Positions 1-7,896 are shown, counted from the first letter of the stretch. The stretch: 11,494 bases of DNA from JADFOB01 sp964651325 (GCA_964651325.1 CAZYXP010000122.1:1-11494); one strand, 5' to 3'. Numbers and translations: made by a program. The notes: generated by a model from the letters alone, not told the origin.

Positions 1-698
1 CCGGCCTCACTGTCGTCGCTGTCGTCCGGATCCCCGTTGTGCGCGCCGTCGCTGTCGCCGGTGTCGCTGTCGTCGCTGTCGTCGCTGTCGGCGGGTCCGA
101 ATTCGCCCTGGCTGTCGTCGCTGTCGTCACTGTCGCCTGACAGGCACATCATGGTGAGCCCCTCCGGGACAACCTCGCCGCACTCGGACTGGATGACTTC
201 CGTCCCCACGAAGATCGCTGTGGCGTCGGCCTGCATGTTCGTCGCCGCCTTGCCGAAGATCGCGGCGAAATAGAGCGGGAGCTCGCCGGAGGGCGAGCCT
301 TTTGTTTGACGCACGGTGACGCGCGCCGCGTTGATGGGCGCGTCTCCACCCACGAAATTGTAGTCGTTGTTCACTTCATTGTAGTAGGCTCTGCCAAAAA
401 CGACGTCCGATTGCGTGTCGAGCTGAACCGATTGCCCCAAGACCGGGTTGATGTTTACGTAGTTGACGGCGGAATCCGTAGCGACGGCTGTAGGAGCCAC
501 ATCTTCCTGAGAATAGGCAATGTCCGCTACGGCCGCCAGCGCCGCCGAGTCCGCCGCTCGCTGCATTTCGGATCGGGCGTTGTACATGACGCCCACATCA
601 ACCGACACGGCCGCAAATCCCAGGAGGACTGGCAACGCGACCACAACCTGTACGGCGACTACGCCCTTACGCCTCTTATCGTGCTTCTTCCCAAACAT
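1..698 (-). CDS. TadG-like protein with Ser-Asp repeat tail (partial, C-terminus beyond the window)
   Basis: The reading frame is open from ATG at 698 to the left edge, giving 232 complete codons. A strong Shine-Dalgarno AGGAGG (707-712) lies 8 nt upstream of the ATG. The N-terminus is basic (KKHDKRRKG), followed by a hydrophobic segment (about residues 12-38) and then the signature MYNARSEMQRAADSAALAA (38-56). This is the usual start of Tad/Flp-pilus TadG-like proteins, which are anchored by one membrane helix with the rest outside the cell. Residues 60-187 look like an extracytoplasmic domain with a possible Cys pair (172 and 185). From residue 188 the protein becomes a Ser-Asp rich tract (DSDDSDDS units), which is not typical of TadG. 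In this family a von Willebrand A domain often follows, but that part would lie outside the window. TadG-like family assignment is fairly secure; a role in pilus assembly or adhesion is inference. No other tad genes are visible here. Confidence 0.82.
   Translation of the reverse strand, partial: MFGKKHDKRRKGVVAVQVVVALPVLLGFAAVSVDVGVMYNARSEMQRAADSAALAAVADIAYSQEDVAPTAVATDSAVNYVNINPVLGQSVQLDTQSDVVFGRAYYNEVNNDYNFVGGDAPINAARVTVRQTKGSPSGELPLYFAAIFGKAATNMQADATAIFVGTEVIQSECGEVVPEGLTMMCLSGDSDDSDDSQGEFGPADSDDSDDSDTGDSDGAHNGDPDDSDDSEA
5..136 (-). repeat. Tandem 9-bp repeat coding for Ser-Asp-Asp units
   Basis: On the minus strand the unit is GACGACAGC or near variants, seen as a run of cgctgtcgt units on the plus strand (5-26, 48-92, 111-136). 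It encodes DSD/SDD peptide repeats interrupted by short Gly/Ala-containing spacers such as QGEFGPA and TGDSDGAHNG. The repeats stay in phase with the TadG-like reading frame, so they are part of the protein. A repeat of this kind can change copy number by slippage, so assembly errors are possible here. Confidence 0.8.
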
Positions 699-1612
699 GT
701 GCTTTCCCTCCTAGTGCTGCGCGAAGACTATCGCCTCGCCGGATTGATCTGAGCTATGGTGGTAGCGGTGAGGCTGAAAGACCTCCTCGGTCTCGGCCTG
801 TGATCGCGCCGGGCGCTGCACAATGGCTGTTGCATTGCGTTTCGCGCCACGGCCATACACCGCGACTCTTCAAGGGTGCGACGGAAAGGCCCGTTTGCTT
901 CTTTCCGGACGATAGAGCCTTTGGGCGCACCTCTTCCGGCAGGCGCCGCTTGTGGACCAGGCTCCCGCCATTGCGTAGTTGCTCAAGACCACTTGAACAT
1001 ACGATTCAGTTCGTTTGATGCCAAACCCGAGACATCGAAAAAGCAAGTGTTTCTTGCAGGGTCCGGTAAGATCGCCTGAATCGAGCCAATCCTGACTACT
1101 GTTTTGACACACATAGAATTTCGGCTTCGTTGCCGAGCAGAGCCGCCGGCGCCAGCCGTCGGGCTGGTCCCATCGCTAGCGCGGTGGGCTCTGGTTCGCG
1201 CGTCTGATTCCGGTGGTGCGGCCGCGACAACCCAAAGACTTGGAGGTGACGCGGCACTTGGTCCGCAATCTCCAACGATACGACTTGATGCGCAGCGGGA
1301 TACTGACGCGCGTGCTTGGAACGCCGTCATGGGGCGCGGGACGCCGCGCTGCCCTTGTTATCGGACGGGCCATGGCGGTGACCCAGTGGGATCGGTCCGG
1401 CGGAGCATCTTTGTTCATCCACCTTTTGCAACGGGCGTCAACGACTGCTACATCAGGTAATGCGCTAGACCGATACAATAGCTGCGTTGTAAGTTGACTC
1501 GGCGCGCTATAACTGCGATCAGTCTGCGAAGCCTGGCCAGAAAGAGAGTCATCAGGGTAAGGAAGGGCTTGGGCGGGACGTACACATCGTTTCGTTTAGG
1601 CTTGTATGTGCC
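699..1612. other. Intergenic region without a convincing gene
   Basis: This 914-base divergent gap lies between the TadG-like gene and the large signalling gene. The open frames in it overlap each other on both strands and have compositions I cannot match to any family. I see no tRNA or rRNA and no c-di-GMP-I (GEMM) aptamer consensus ahead of the signalling gene. There are small hairpins. One at 771-799 has two stem blocks, AGGC/GCCT and AGACC/GGTCT. One at 1152-1167 pairs CCAGCC with GGCTGG around GTCG. One at 1045-1059 pairs GCAAG with CTTGC. The region should hold promoters for both flanking genes. Confidence 0.6.
1487..1513 (+). promoter_or_regulatory. Weak candidate promoter for the signalling gene
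   Basis: TTGTAA (1487-1492) and TATAAC (1508-1513) are separated by 15 nt, shorter than the usual 16-18, so this is a weak match to a sigma70 promoter. It would give a leader of about 90 nt before the ATG at 1613. A second -10-like TACAAT lies at 1474-1479 without a convincing -35. Confidence 0.25.
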
Positions 1613-4600
1613 ATGGACAACACGGTCCGCGAGAAATTGAGGGATCTACGAGCGCTTCCATCGGCAAGCGGCGTTGTGCGCAAACTTGTGCAGCTTGTCG
1701 AAGACGAGGGGGCCTCGCCTGAGCGAATCGTTGCGGTGGTGGGATCCGACCCTGTGCTTTCCGCCCGCTTGATTAAGCTCGTAAACCTCCCATTGGCCGG
1801 CGCAACACGGACGATTACCTCGGTGTCTGCGGCCACACGTTTTTTGGGAACCCAAACCGTCCGCGGTCTCGCGCACCAGGCAATCGTCCTTGCCGAGGAG
1901 CGAACGGACGTGTCCAAGTCTTTCGGCTACCCGCGCTACTGGTCCCATTCGCTCGCCCGCGCCATTGCCGCTCGTGGGCTAGCGAATCATCTTGGCGACA
2001 TTGCGCCGGATGAGGCGTATGTGTTGGCGCTGACGTGCAGACTCGGCGGTTTGGCGCTGGCCACGTTGTTCCCCCAAGAGTACGACGCGTTGCTCGAGCA
2101 GACCGACGATCGGGATACGCAGGCCCTCCTGGAGGCCCAACGGCGTGCCTTTGACGTGGACCAAGACGTCGTTACGGCGGACATGATGGCCGATTGGCGA
2201 ATGGCGGACGTTCTCTGTAACGCCGTGGGCCTTCAGGACGTGATTGATGGGACAGACCCGCGGGGCGAGGCCCGCGCAGGCCGGATTGCAGGGCTCTTGC
2301 ATTTGGCCCAAACCGCGGCCGTCCATCTCGTAGAAGATACCACCAACCCGGAGGGCGTGGCATGCCTGGTCACCGATGCCGCGCGATACGGAATCAAGCC
2401 GGATGTGTTCGAGGAGGAGTTTGAAGCCATCAAAACGCAGTGGGTCGAAGCGCGGAGGGTGTTTGCCGACGTCCAAATCGCGGCAATAGAGAAAGTCGAT
2501 GAGGTGGAAGACGTGGCCTCCGAGCGGAAGAAGCTTCTGATCGTCGAAAGCGATACGAATGAAGCCGCGAGGCTTGGGCGGTCGCTGGAGGCGACGGGTT
2601 ATGAAGTACTCACTGCTTCTTCCGGGGCACAGGCGCTACGCATTCTCTTTGGGCAGGGGTGTCAGATTCTAGTCAGCAGGTTTGCCATGCCCGAAATGAC
2701 CGGGCTTGAGCTCTGCCGAACCATTCGAGAGTCTGAGGGTTCTGGGTTTGTCTATTTTGTACTGCTTGATGCACCCGACGATCCCAGCGTGCTGGCCGAA
2801 GCGTTTGATGCCGGCGTAGATGATTATCTCTTTTCACCGGTGAACCATCAAGAACTGATCGCGCGGTTGAAAGCCGGCACGCGCGCGCTCGCCCTCGAAG
2901 ACTCCCTGGCGACGCAACACCGTACCCTTCACAAAGCTAACGCGGAACTGGCCATTCTCAATCAGAAGTTTCAGGAAATGGCCACAACCGACGAGCTAAC
3001 CGGGCTTGGCAACCGGCGAGAGGCCATCACCCGCCTCGAGGAGCATTGGAGCACTTCAAAGCGTCACGATCTGGCGTTCTCATGCATCATGCTTGACATC
3101 GATCATTTCAAGCGATGCAACGACACCTACGGCCACAGCGTCGGAGATGATGTGCTTCGCGCGGTCTCAAAGGTGCTCAAGAAAGCTGCGCGCAGCGGCG
3201 AGACCGTGTTTCGAGTCGGCGGCGAAGAGTTTCTGGTGCTCTGCCCGGCGGCAACGGCCAAGGAGGCCGCCAAGGGCGCTGAACGCATGCGAATCGGCGT
3301 TGAGTCAAATCGCCTCAAGGTAGGCACGACCACCCTAACCGTTACGATCAGCCTGGGTGTGGCGGAGCGTAATACGCTGACGGTTCAATCCGAGGATTTG
3401 CTCAGGCTTGCGGATGAGGCACTCTATCAGGCAAAAAACTTCGGAAGAAACCTCGTGTGCGTCGCTCCCAAACGCGCTCCGTCAGACACAGCGGCTCCGG
3501 ACGATGCGGGGGGAGACGACGAGGTGGCTACGAGCGCATGCGAACCGGCCTTTGAAGAACCGACGCGGGGTTGCGTGCTCGTGGTCGATGACGATCAGGC
3601 CTTGCGCGCTCTTTTCCGATTGATGCTTGAGCGGGAACGGTTTGTCGTACACGATGCCAGTGACGGGCTTGAAGCACTAGAGAAGCTGGCCACCCTTGAG
3701 CCCGACGTGATTCTGATGGACGTGCGGATGCCGAACATGGATGGGTTGGTATGCACGCAGAGAATCAAGGCCAACCCCGCTTTCCGCGATGTTCCTATCA
3801 TTATGGTCAGCGGGGAAGACGATCAAGCACACGTGATGGCGGGCTTGGAAGCGGGAGCGGAGGAATACATCGCCAAACCCGTCAAGCGACAGGAGTTTGT
3901 GCTGCGTGTGCAAGCCATGACCCAGTTGCACCGGAACAAATCTGAACTCGCCCGGAGCAACCAGGTGCGTGGCGAGCAGGCGCGGTCTATGGGGCTGTTG
4001 TTTGAGTTGTCTCGGTCGCTGGCGGCCGCTCAGAGTACTGCCGAGGTGGTCGAGCGATCCATCGCCGCTACGGCGGAGCTCACCGGATGCCGGCGTATCT
4101 CGATCATGCTTCCAAATCGCGGAGGCACTCATCTGCTCGTTTCCGGCGCGATCGGTCTTAACGATGAGCTGATCAAGAAGATTCGCGTACCCATCGGCCA
4201 GGCAATTGCGGGGCGCGTTTTTGCGACCGGCGAATCGACGGTTTTCGAGACCTCAGGAACAGAAGTAGACCTCAACGGGTGCTACGATTCGGGCCTCTTT
4301 GTGAGCGTGCCGCTCGTTTCTCAAGCGCTGGCCGTCGGTGACCGTGTCGTCGGCGTGGTCAACGTGACAGAGCGGCAGAGCCACCAACCGTTTGAGGACC
4401 GGGAATTGGAGTACCTCGATCTGGTTTGCAATATGACCGCCACCTCAATCGAGCAACTGCAGGGGCGATTGGCCCGCGAGCACGCCCACGCTTCGATCGT
4501 AACGGGCTTGGCGAAACTTGCCGAGTACCGCGACGCAGATACGGGCGAGCACCTCGAGCGCGTCACGCGGTACGCCATCATGCTGGCCGAGGAACTGCGC

Positions 4601-5179
4601 AAGAAAAAGCGCTTTGTCGCGCTGATCGACGACCGGTTCATCGAGGACCTCAGGCAGGCGATGCCGCTTCATGATATCGGCAAGGTGGCGATCCCCGACG
4701 CCATTCTGCTCAAGCCCGGAAGGCTGACCCGCGAAGAATTCGAAATCATGAAACAGCATCCGGAAGTCGGCGCGAAAGCCATTCAAGCCGTCATTCAAAA
4801 AGCGCCCGAGGCGGGATTCCTCAACATGGCCAAGGACGTCGCCCGCGGCCACCACGAATGGGTCAACGGCACCGGGTATCCGCAGGGGCTTGAAGGTGAT
4901 GGTATTCCGCTGGCCGCTCGAATTGCCGCGGTTGCCGACGTCTACGACGCATTGACCACGGAGCGACCGTACAAAGAGGCGTTCTCCCACCGGAAATCCG
5001 TCAATATCATCATGGAAAACGCGGGAACCCAGTTTGACACTGATGTTGTTGATGTTTTCTTGCTGCGAGAAAAGGAATTCGACCAAGTAGCATCGCAACT
5101 CGCAGACGTCGTCCAGCGATGGGAACACCCCAAGAACCAGGAAGCGGAATCGTCACGTTCGCCGGTTCCAACCGGCTGA
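1613..5179 (+). CDS. Multidomain c-di-GMP signalling protein: HDOD-REC-GGDEF-REC-GAF-HD-GYP
   Basis: This 1188-residue cytoplasmic protein has no signal peptide or membrane segment. Domains in order are: HDOD (about 5-205), which has RLGG (143-146) where HD enzymes have HDIG and so is expected to be non-catalytic; receiver-like 1 (307-425); a coiled-coil linker (about 428-455); GGDEF (455-618) with an intact GGEEF at 536-540 and metal Asp495; receiver 2 (653-770) with Asp659/660, phosphoacceptor Asp703, Ser733 and Lys755; GAF (about 790-950); and HD-GYP (955-1165) with HD at 1020-1021, HHE at 1080-1082 and GYP at 1088-1090. The GGDEF should make cyclic di-GMP and the HD-GYP should hydrolyse it. 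Both look catalytically intact. Receiver 1 lacks the phosphoacceptor (Arg356 in its place). The ATG at 1613 begins just before the HDOD and has no upstream in-frame ATG, but its ribosome site is weak (possibly TTAGG at 1596-1600). No partner histidine kinase is adjacent. Domain calls are secure; net enzymatic direction is unknown. Confidence 0.95.
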   Translation: MDNTVREKLRDLRALPSASGVVRKLVQLVEDEGASPERIVAVVGSDPVLSARLIKLVNLPLAGATRTITSVSAATRFLGTQTVRGLAHQAIVLAEERTDVSKSFGYPRYWSHSLARAIAARGLANHLGDIAPDEAYVLALTCRLGGLALATLFPQEYDALLEQTDDRDTQALLEAQRRAFDVDQDVVTADMMADWRMADVLCNAVGLQDVIDGTDPRGEARAGRIAGLLHLAQTAAVHLVEDTTNPEGVACLVTDAARYGIKPDVFEEEFEAIKTQWVEARRVFADVQIAAIEKVDEVEDVASERKKLLIVESDTNEAARLGRSLEATGYEVLTASSGAQALRILFGQGCQILVSRFAMPEMTGLELCRTIRESEGSGFVYFVLLDAPDDPSVLAEAFDAGVDDYLFSPVNHQELIARLKAGTRALALEDSLATQHRTLHKANAELAILNQKFQEMATTDELTGLGNRREAITRLEEHWSTSKRHDLAFSCIMLDIDHFKRCNDTYGHSVGDDVLRAVSKVLKKAARSGETVFRVGGEEFLVLCPAATAKEAAKGAERMRIGVESNRLKVGTTTLTVTISLGVAERNTLTVQSEDLLRLADEALYQAKNFGRNLVCVAPKRAPSDTAAPDDAGGDDEVATSACEPAFEEPTRGCVLVVDDDQALRALFRLMLERERFVVHDASDGLEALEKLATLEPDVILMDVRMPNMDGLVCTQRIKANPAFRDVPIIMVSGEDDQAHVMAGLEAGAEEYIAKPVKRQEFVLRVQAMTQLHRNKSELARSNQVRGEQARSMGLLFELSRSLAAAQSTAEVVERSIAATAELTGCRRISIMLPNRGGTHLLVSGAIGLNDELIKKIRVPIGQAIAGRVFATGESTVFETSGTEVDLNGCYDSGLFVSVPLVSQALAVGDRVVGVVNVTERQSHQPFEDRELEYLDLVCNMTATSIEQLQGRLAREHAHASIVTGLAKLAEYRDADTGEHLERVTRYAIMLAEELRKKKRFVALIDDRFIEDLRQAMPLHDIGKVAIPDAILLKPGRLTREEFEIMKQHPEVGAKAIQAVIQKAPEAGFLNMAKDVARGHHEWVNGTGYPQGLEGDGIPLAARIAAVADVYDALTTERPYKEAFSHRKSVNIIMENAGTQFDTDVVDVFLLREKEFDQVASQLADVVQRWEHPKNQEAESSRSPVPTG

Positions 5180-5189
5180 GCTTGGGGCC

Positions 5190-5216
5190 GGACAGACGCT
5201 CTCCAGGCGTCTGTCC
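5190..5216. terminator. Hairpin terminator between convergent genes
   Basis: A perfect 10-bp stem, GGACAGACGC (5190-5199) with GCGTCTGTCC (5207-5216), closes a 7-nt loop. It sits in the 49-nt gap between two convergent stop codons (TGA ending at 5179, TAA starting at 5231 on the minus strand). It can serve both strands. Neither side has a strong U-tract, so termination may be partly Rho-dependent. Confidence 0.65.
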
Positions 5217-5228
5217 ATGGTCCACCCC

Positions 5229-7352
5229 TTATCTCACCTGAATCACCAATTCCGCCCGCGCCAGTTCCGTAATCGGCGTACGCACGCCCGACCCTTCGCC
5301 AAACAACCGATCCAAGAACGCCGCGTCGGCCTTCTGATAGTTGAGCACCGCGGTCACGTTTAGCACTGCCGCGGCCGCGGGGGCATCGAATACCAGCTTG
5401 TCGGACTGCCCGTCCGTCTCGGGAACCGCCGGCGCGGAAAAGCCCGGGCAGGCGAACGAATACTCAGCCATGTCGCTCGTCCCCGGGAACAGGGCACGCT
5501 TGAACCGGGCGCCGACCATTTCCCATAGGTTGTGGCGATCGATGTCGTTTCCATAGCGATCAATCCCCTCCGCTTTGAAAATGAGCGCCCCTTCGGCCAT
5601 GTTGCCCTGTTCATCCGGTGTTCCGGATTCGTAGACGATGTTGCCGTGATCGTCTTCAACCGTCAGCTCGACCCAACTCCGGATGATGTCCAGCGGGCCC
5701 GTTGGAAACCCGTGCCCCGTCTTGTTGTTGGTCAGCACGACCTGCACATCGACCGGCGCCCCCGGGGTGACACTCTTGGGGCCATTCAGCTCAACGCGAA
5801 TGACCGGTCCGGCCGTCCATTTGTCGGCGATCTCCTTCACCTCGATTTCACCGCGAAGCCATTGCTCGGTGAGTCGGACATGCTCTTCGCCGCCGGGCAG
5901 CTTCATCAGCACCGGCATGACCTGATTGGCCGCAAGAAAGCGATGCGATCGATGTCGGCCGTCATGGCCGCCGCGGTTGTAGTCGGCTTCGTCGCCCGAG
6001 GCAGGATCGGTCGAGGCCTGCAGCGGCATGTGGCACTCCCTGCAGGAAATCGTCTTCGTCGGATCGCCCTCGTGGTACCAGCGGCTTTTGCGCCAGTTGT
6101 CATATTGATTTTGAAGTTGCACCCAACCGATCTGGTTGACCTCTTCGTCGATAAACTGTTTGTGGCACGCCCCGCAGTATTCAGCCGTCTTGTAGAGCGG
6201 CCGAGCGAATGTCTCTTTGTGCTGTTTGGGATAGGCCCTCATCAGGAAATCACTGATCCACTTGTTGGTCGCGCCGGGTTTGGTTTCGCCGACGTAGCGA
6301 GCCGGCTGGGTGACCGTGTAATCCGCATTGCCACGCACGTCCGTCTGAACGATGGAGTGACACACGAGACAGGAAATGCCCTCGTCCGCCCCGACCGACG
6401 TCAACCCCTCCACGTTGACGTTCTTATTGCCCGAAAGCAGGGCGATCGGATCATGGCAGCCGGCGCAATAGCGCGTGGATTCGGCGCCGGTATCTTCAAG
6501 CATGATTCGTTGCACCGCCTGAAACGCTACGTCCGCCGAAGCATAGCGATGCGCGCTCGGCTCCCATTCGGCGAGGATTTCACTGTGACAGCCGCTCGTC
6601 CCGCAGCCCGCCGAGCCAGAGAGCGTCGCGGGATCATACGCCTTGGCGCTGACCGTCCGGACCAGACTCGGCGCGAAGGGGCGTTCCTTGCCGAACTTCC
6701 AACTGTAGTCATCTGGGAATTCGTTGTGCACCGGCGTGGCCTTGTACCACACCGCCGAGCCGACGTGCAGGATCGCAAGGACGCACGCGGCACCGAAACA
6801 CTGCCCGAGAAACGATCGCTTGCCGCGCGAAAGCGCGAGCGCCGCGGCCGGGAGATTCACCTTGCGGATCCAAAGCATGATCGTATGCGCGAGCAATGCC
6901 CCAACGAAGACAATTCCCGCGATCAAATGGACAAGGTCCCAGTTGTAGCTGATGCGCGTGGCCATAGCGCCTTGCCACGTCAGAACGAATCCACTGACGA
7001 ACAGCGCGATCAGCAACGCCGCGGCAAAATAGCCGAGCAATTGATAGTGATTGAACTTGCCCCGAAAGCGGCGCCACCAGTGTCGACCAAGGTACCACGC
7101 CGTGGGCACGATCATCACCACGCCGATGGCCGTATGCCACAAAACGCCGAACTGGTTCCAAACCGAAAAGGGTAACAGGTAGATCGCCAACCCCGTCAGC
7201 GATTCGAACAGCAACAAGCCCATCGTCAGGCCGGTCAGCCAATGACGCCATTCGGCCGCCGCATCGACCCGACCGATTGAGGCGTGTGCTTCTGTTTGCC
7301 GCAGAGGGATACCCACCGAAACGTGGTCGTGAAGTTGTGTGTCTGGCGGCAT
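5229..7352 (-). CDS. Membrane b-type cytochrome fused to a pentaheme c-type cytochrome
   Basis: The preferred start is ATG at 7352 (707 residues), because GGAG lies 8 nt upstream. The frame also extends to a TTG at 7469, but without a good ribosome site. The N-terminal third has about five membrane helices (roughly 37-61, 68-89, 105-129, 140-162, 180-203). The first four carry histidines at 37, 73, 142 and 156, as in four-helix di-heme b-type cytochromes. The outer domain then has five c-heme motifs: CGTSGCH (250-256, a CX4CH type) and the CxxCH motifs CAGCH (296), CLVCH (328), CGACH (393) and CRECH (437). Residues from about 516 to the end look like a beta-rich domain with NNKTGHGFPTG, a motif I associate with other multiheme cytochromes. 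The likely role is electron transfer from the membrane quinone pool to periplasmic or extracellular acceptors. The substrate is unknown. Monocistronic here, facing away from the dockerin-like gene. Confidence 0.9.
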   Translation of the reverse strand: MPPDTQLHDHVSVGIPLRQTEAHASIGRVDAAAEWRHWLTGLTMGLLLFESLTGLAIYLLPFSVWNQFGVLWHTAIGVVMIVPTAWYLGRHWWRRFRGKFNHYQLLGYFAAALLIALFVSGFVLTWQGAMATRISYNWDLVHLIAGIVFVGALLAHTIMLWIRKVNLPAAALALSRGKRSFLGQCFGAACVLAILHVGSAVWYKATPVHNEFPDDYSWKFGKERPFAPSLVRTVSAKAYDPATLSGSAGCGTSGCHSEILAEWEPSAHRYASADVAFQAVQRIMLEDTGAESTRYCAGCHDPIALLSGNKNVNVEGLTSVGADEGISCLVCHSIVQTDVRGNADYTVTQPARYVGETKPGATNKWISDFLMRAYPKQHKETFARPLYKTAEYCGACHKQFIDEEVNQIGWVQLQNQYDNWRKSRWYHEGDPTKTISCRECHMPLQASTDPASGDEADYNRGGHDGRHRSHRFLAANQVMPVLMKLPGGEEHVRLTEQWLRGEIEVKEIADKWTAGPVIRVELNGPKSVTPGAPVDVQVVLTNNKTGHGFPTGPLDIIRSWVELTVEDDHGNIVYESGTPDEQGNMAEGALIFKAEGIDRYGNDIDRHNLWEMVGARFKRALFPGTSDMAEYSFACPGFSAPAVPETDGQSDKLVFDAPAAAAVLNVTAVLNYQKADAAFLDRLFGEGSGVRTPITELARAELVIQVR

Positions 7353-7571
7353 AACTCGATCTCCATCATGAGGCCGGGCGAAGGTTGTTCTTTCCCCGCT
7401 TGGTTTTTTGGCCTTACATCCACAAGAACATGCAGAAACAAGCATAACGGGCGAGACCCCTTGATTCAATACCCCATTCGGATTTTTCGCACCGCGTCTG
7501 ATAGTGTTCGCGACGATCGAGCCGCAGCCACGGGTTTAGCGGAGGCCCACCGGCGGGTGCGGAGTTTTCAC

Positions 7572-7595
7572 CACCAAGACACAAAGGCACCAAGA
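7572..7595 (+). repeat. Three tandem 8-bp units of a 'CACCAAGA' type element
   Basis: CACCAAGA (7572-7579), CACAAAGG (7580-7587) and CACCAAGA (7588-7595) follow each other directly. They are preceded by TTTT and followed by AGAGGG. From memory, very similar 'caccaagacacaaagg' stretches recur between genes in many environmental bacterial genomes. I cannot confirm the copy number in this genome. Confidence 0.6.
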
Positions 7596-7651
7596 AGAGG
7601 GAGGGGGAGGGTTGATTGGCCCCGAAACCCGACGGCGGCGGCGGCACGGGG

Positions 7652-7673
7652 CGCTTCCTGACGGGTGCGGTTC
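7652..7673 (+). repeat. 22-nt dispersed repeat, copy 1
   Basis: This copy matches 9544-9565 in the same orientation with a single mismatch (T7666 versus C9558). The shared core begins CGCTTCCTGACGGG and ends GCGGTTC. The two copies flank the dockerin-like gene. Confidence 0.7.
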
Positions 7674-7734
7674 AGAGCACCTGGCGCAAGCCTGGTGACG
7701 TGCTGCCGCGATTGGCCCGAAACTCACGCATCAT

Positions 7735-7788
7735 CCGCGGGCTAGCGCCAACGGTGGAGGGGGAAGGTCCGCAGGCTAGCGCCCGCGG
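7735..7788. repeat. Split hairpin element: CCGCGGGC/GCCCGCGG arms with GCTAGC cores
   Basis: CCGCGGGC (7735-7742) and GCCCGCGG (7781-7788) form an 8-bp inverted repeat. Inside it, GGCTAGCGCC occurs twice as a direct repeat (7740-7749 and 7774-7783). The left half reads as arm plus TAGC loop, and the right half as TAGC loop plus opposite arm. Together they look like two halves of a CCGCGGGC-TAGC-GCCCGCGG hairpin. The element's function is unknown. Confidence 0.55.
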
Positions 7789-7816
7789 CTCTGAGGTTGC
7801 AGGTCCGAAAAAAGCG

Positions 7817-7845
7817 TTGAATCGGCGTTGCGCGTGTGGTACACT
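7817..7845 (+). promoter_or_regulatory. Sigma70-type promoter for the dockerin-like gene
   Basis: TTGAAT (7817-7822) and TACACT (7840-7845) are separated by exactly 17 nt. A TG at 7837-7838 gives an extended -10. The transcript would start near 7852, leaving a leader of about 45 nt before ATG 7897. Because the promoter covers 7828, it also argues against translation starting upstream of 7897. Confidence 0.6.
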
Positions 7846-7896
7846 TCACTCGGTCTTTCGATTTCTTGCGGTCGTGTCTTAAAGAAGGAGAGAGTC

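Larger units (their letters stand above)
7353..7896. other. Intergenic region rich in dispersed repeats
   Basis: This 544-base divergent gap lies between the cytochrome gene and the dockerin-like gene. It has no supported gene; the short open frames cross the repeats and promoter described separately. It contains an 8-bp unit repeat (7572-7595), one copy of a 22-nt repeat (7652-7673), a GCTAGC-centred inverted/direct repeat (7735-7788) and a promoter (7817-7845). This mosaic looks like repeat-laden intergenic DNA rather than decayed coding sequence. Confidence 0.6.

Noticed and set aside
5..136. CRISPR-like array
   Set aside because: The units are 9-bp in-frame codon repeats without unique spacers; they encode Ser-Asp peptides.
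306..752. Plus-strand open frame of 148 codons
   Set aside because: It is antisense to the TadG-like gene, which has a strong ribosome site and family signature.
1104..1460. Plus-strand open frame of 118 codons in the left intergenic region
   Set aside because: It overlaps other frames on both strands, has no ribosome site and matches no family I know.
699..1612. Cyclic di-GMP riboswitch ahead of the signalling gene
   Set aside because: I looked for the conserved c-di-GMP-I aptamer core and did not find it.
5532..7175. Long open frame (547 codons) on the plus strand
   Set aside because: It lies antisense to the cytochrome gene; its length comes from GC-rich codon bias, and it has no recognisable domain.
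7353..7469. N-terminal extension of the cytochrome to TTG 7469 or ATG 7445
   Set aside because: No good ribosome site is present there, whereas ATG 7352 has GGAG at proper spacing. The extension's CSCGC looks lipobox-like but lacks a hydrophobic stretch before it.
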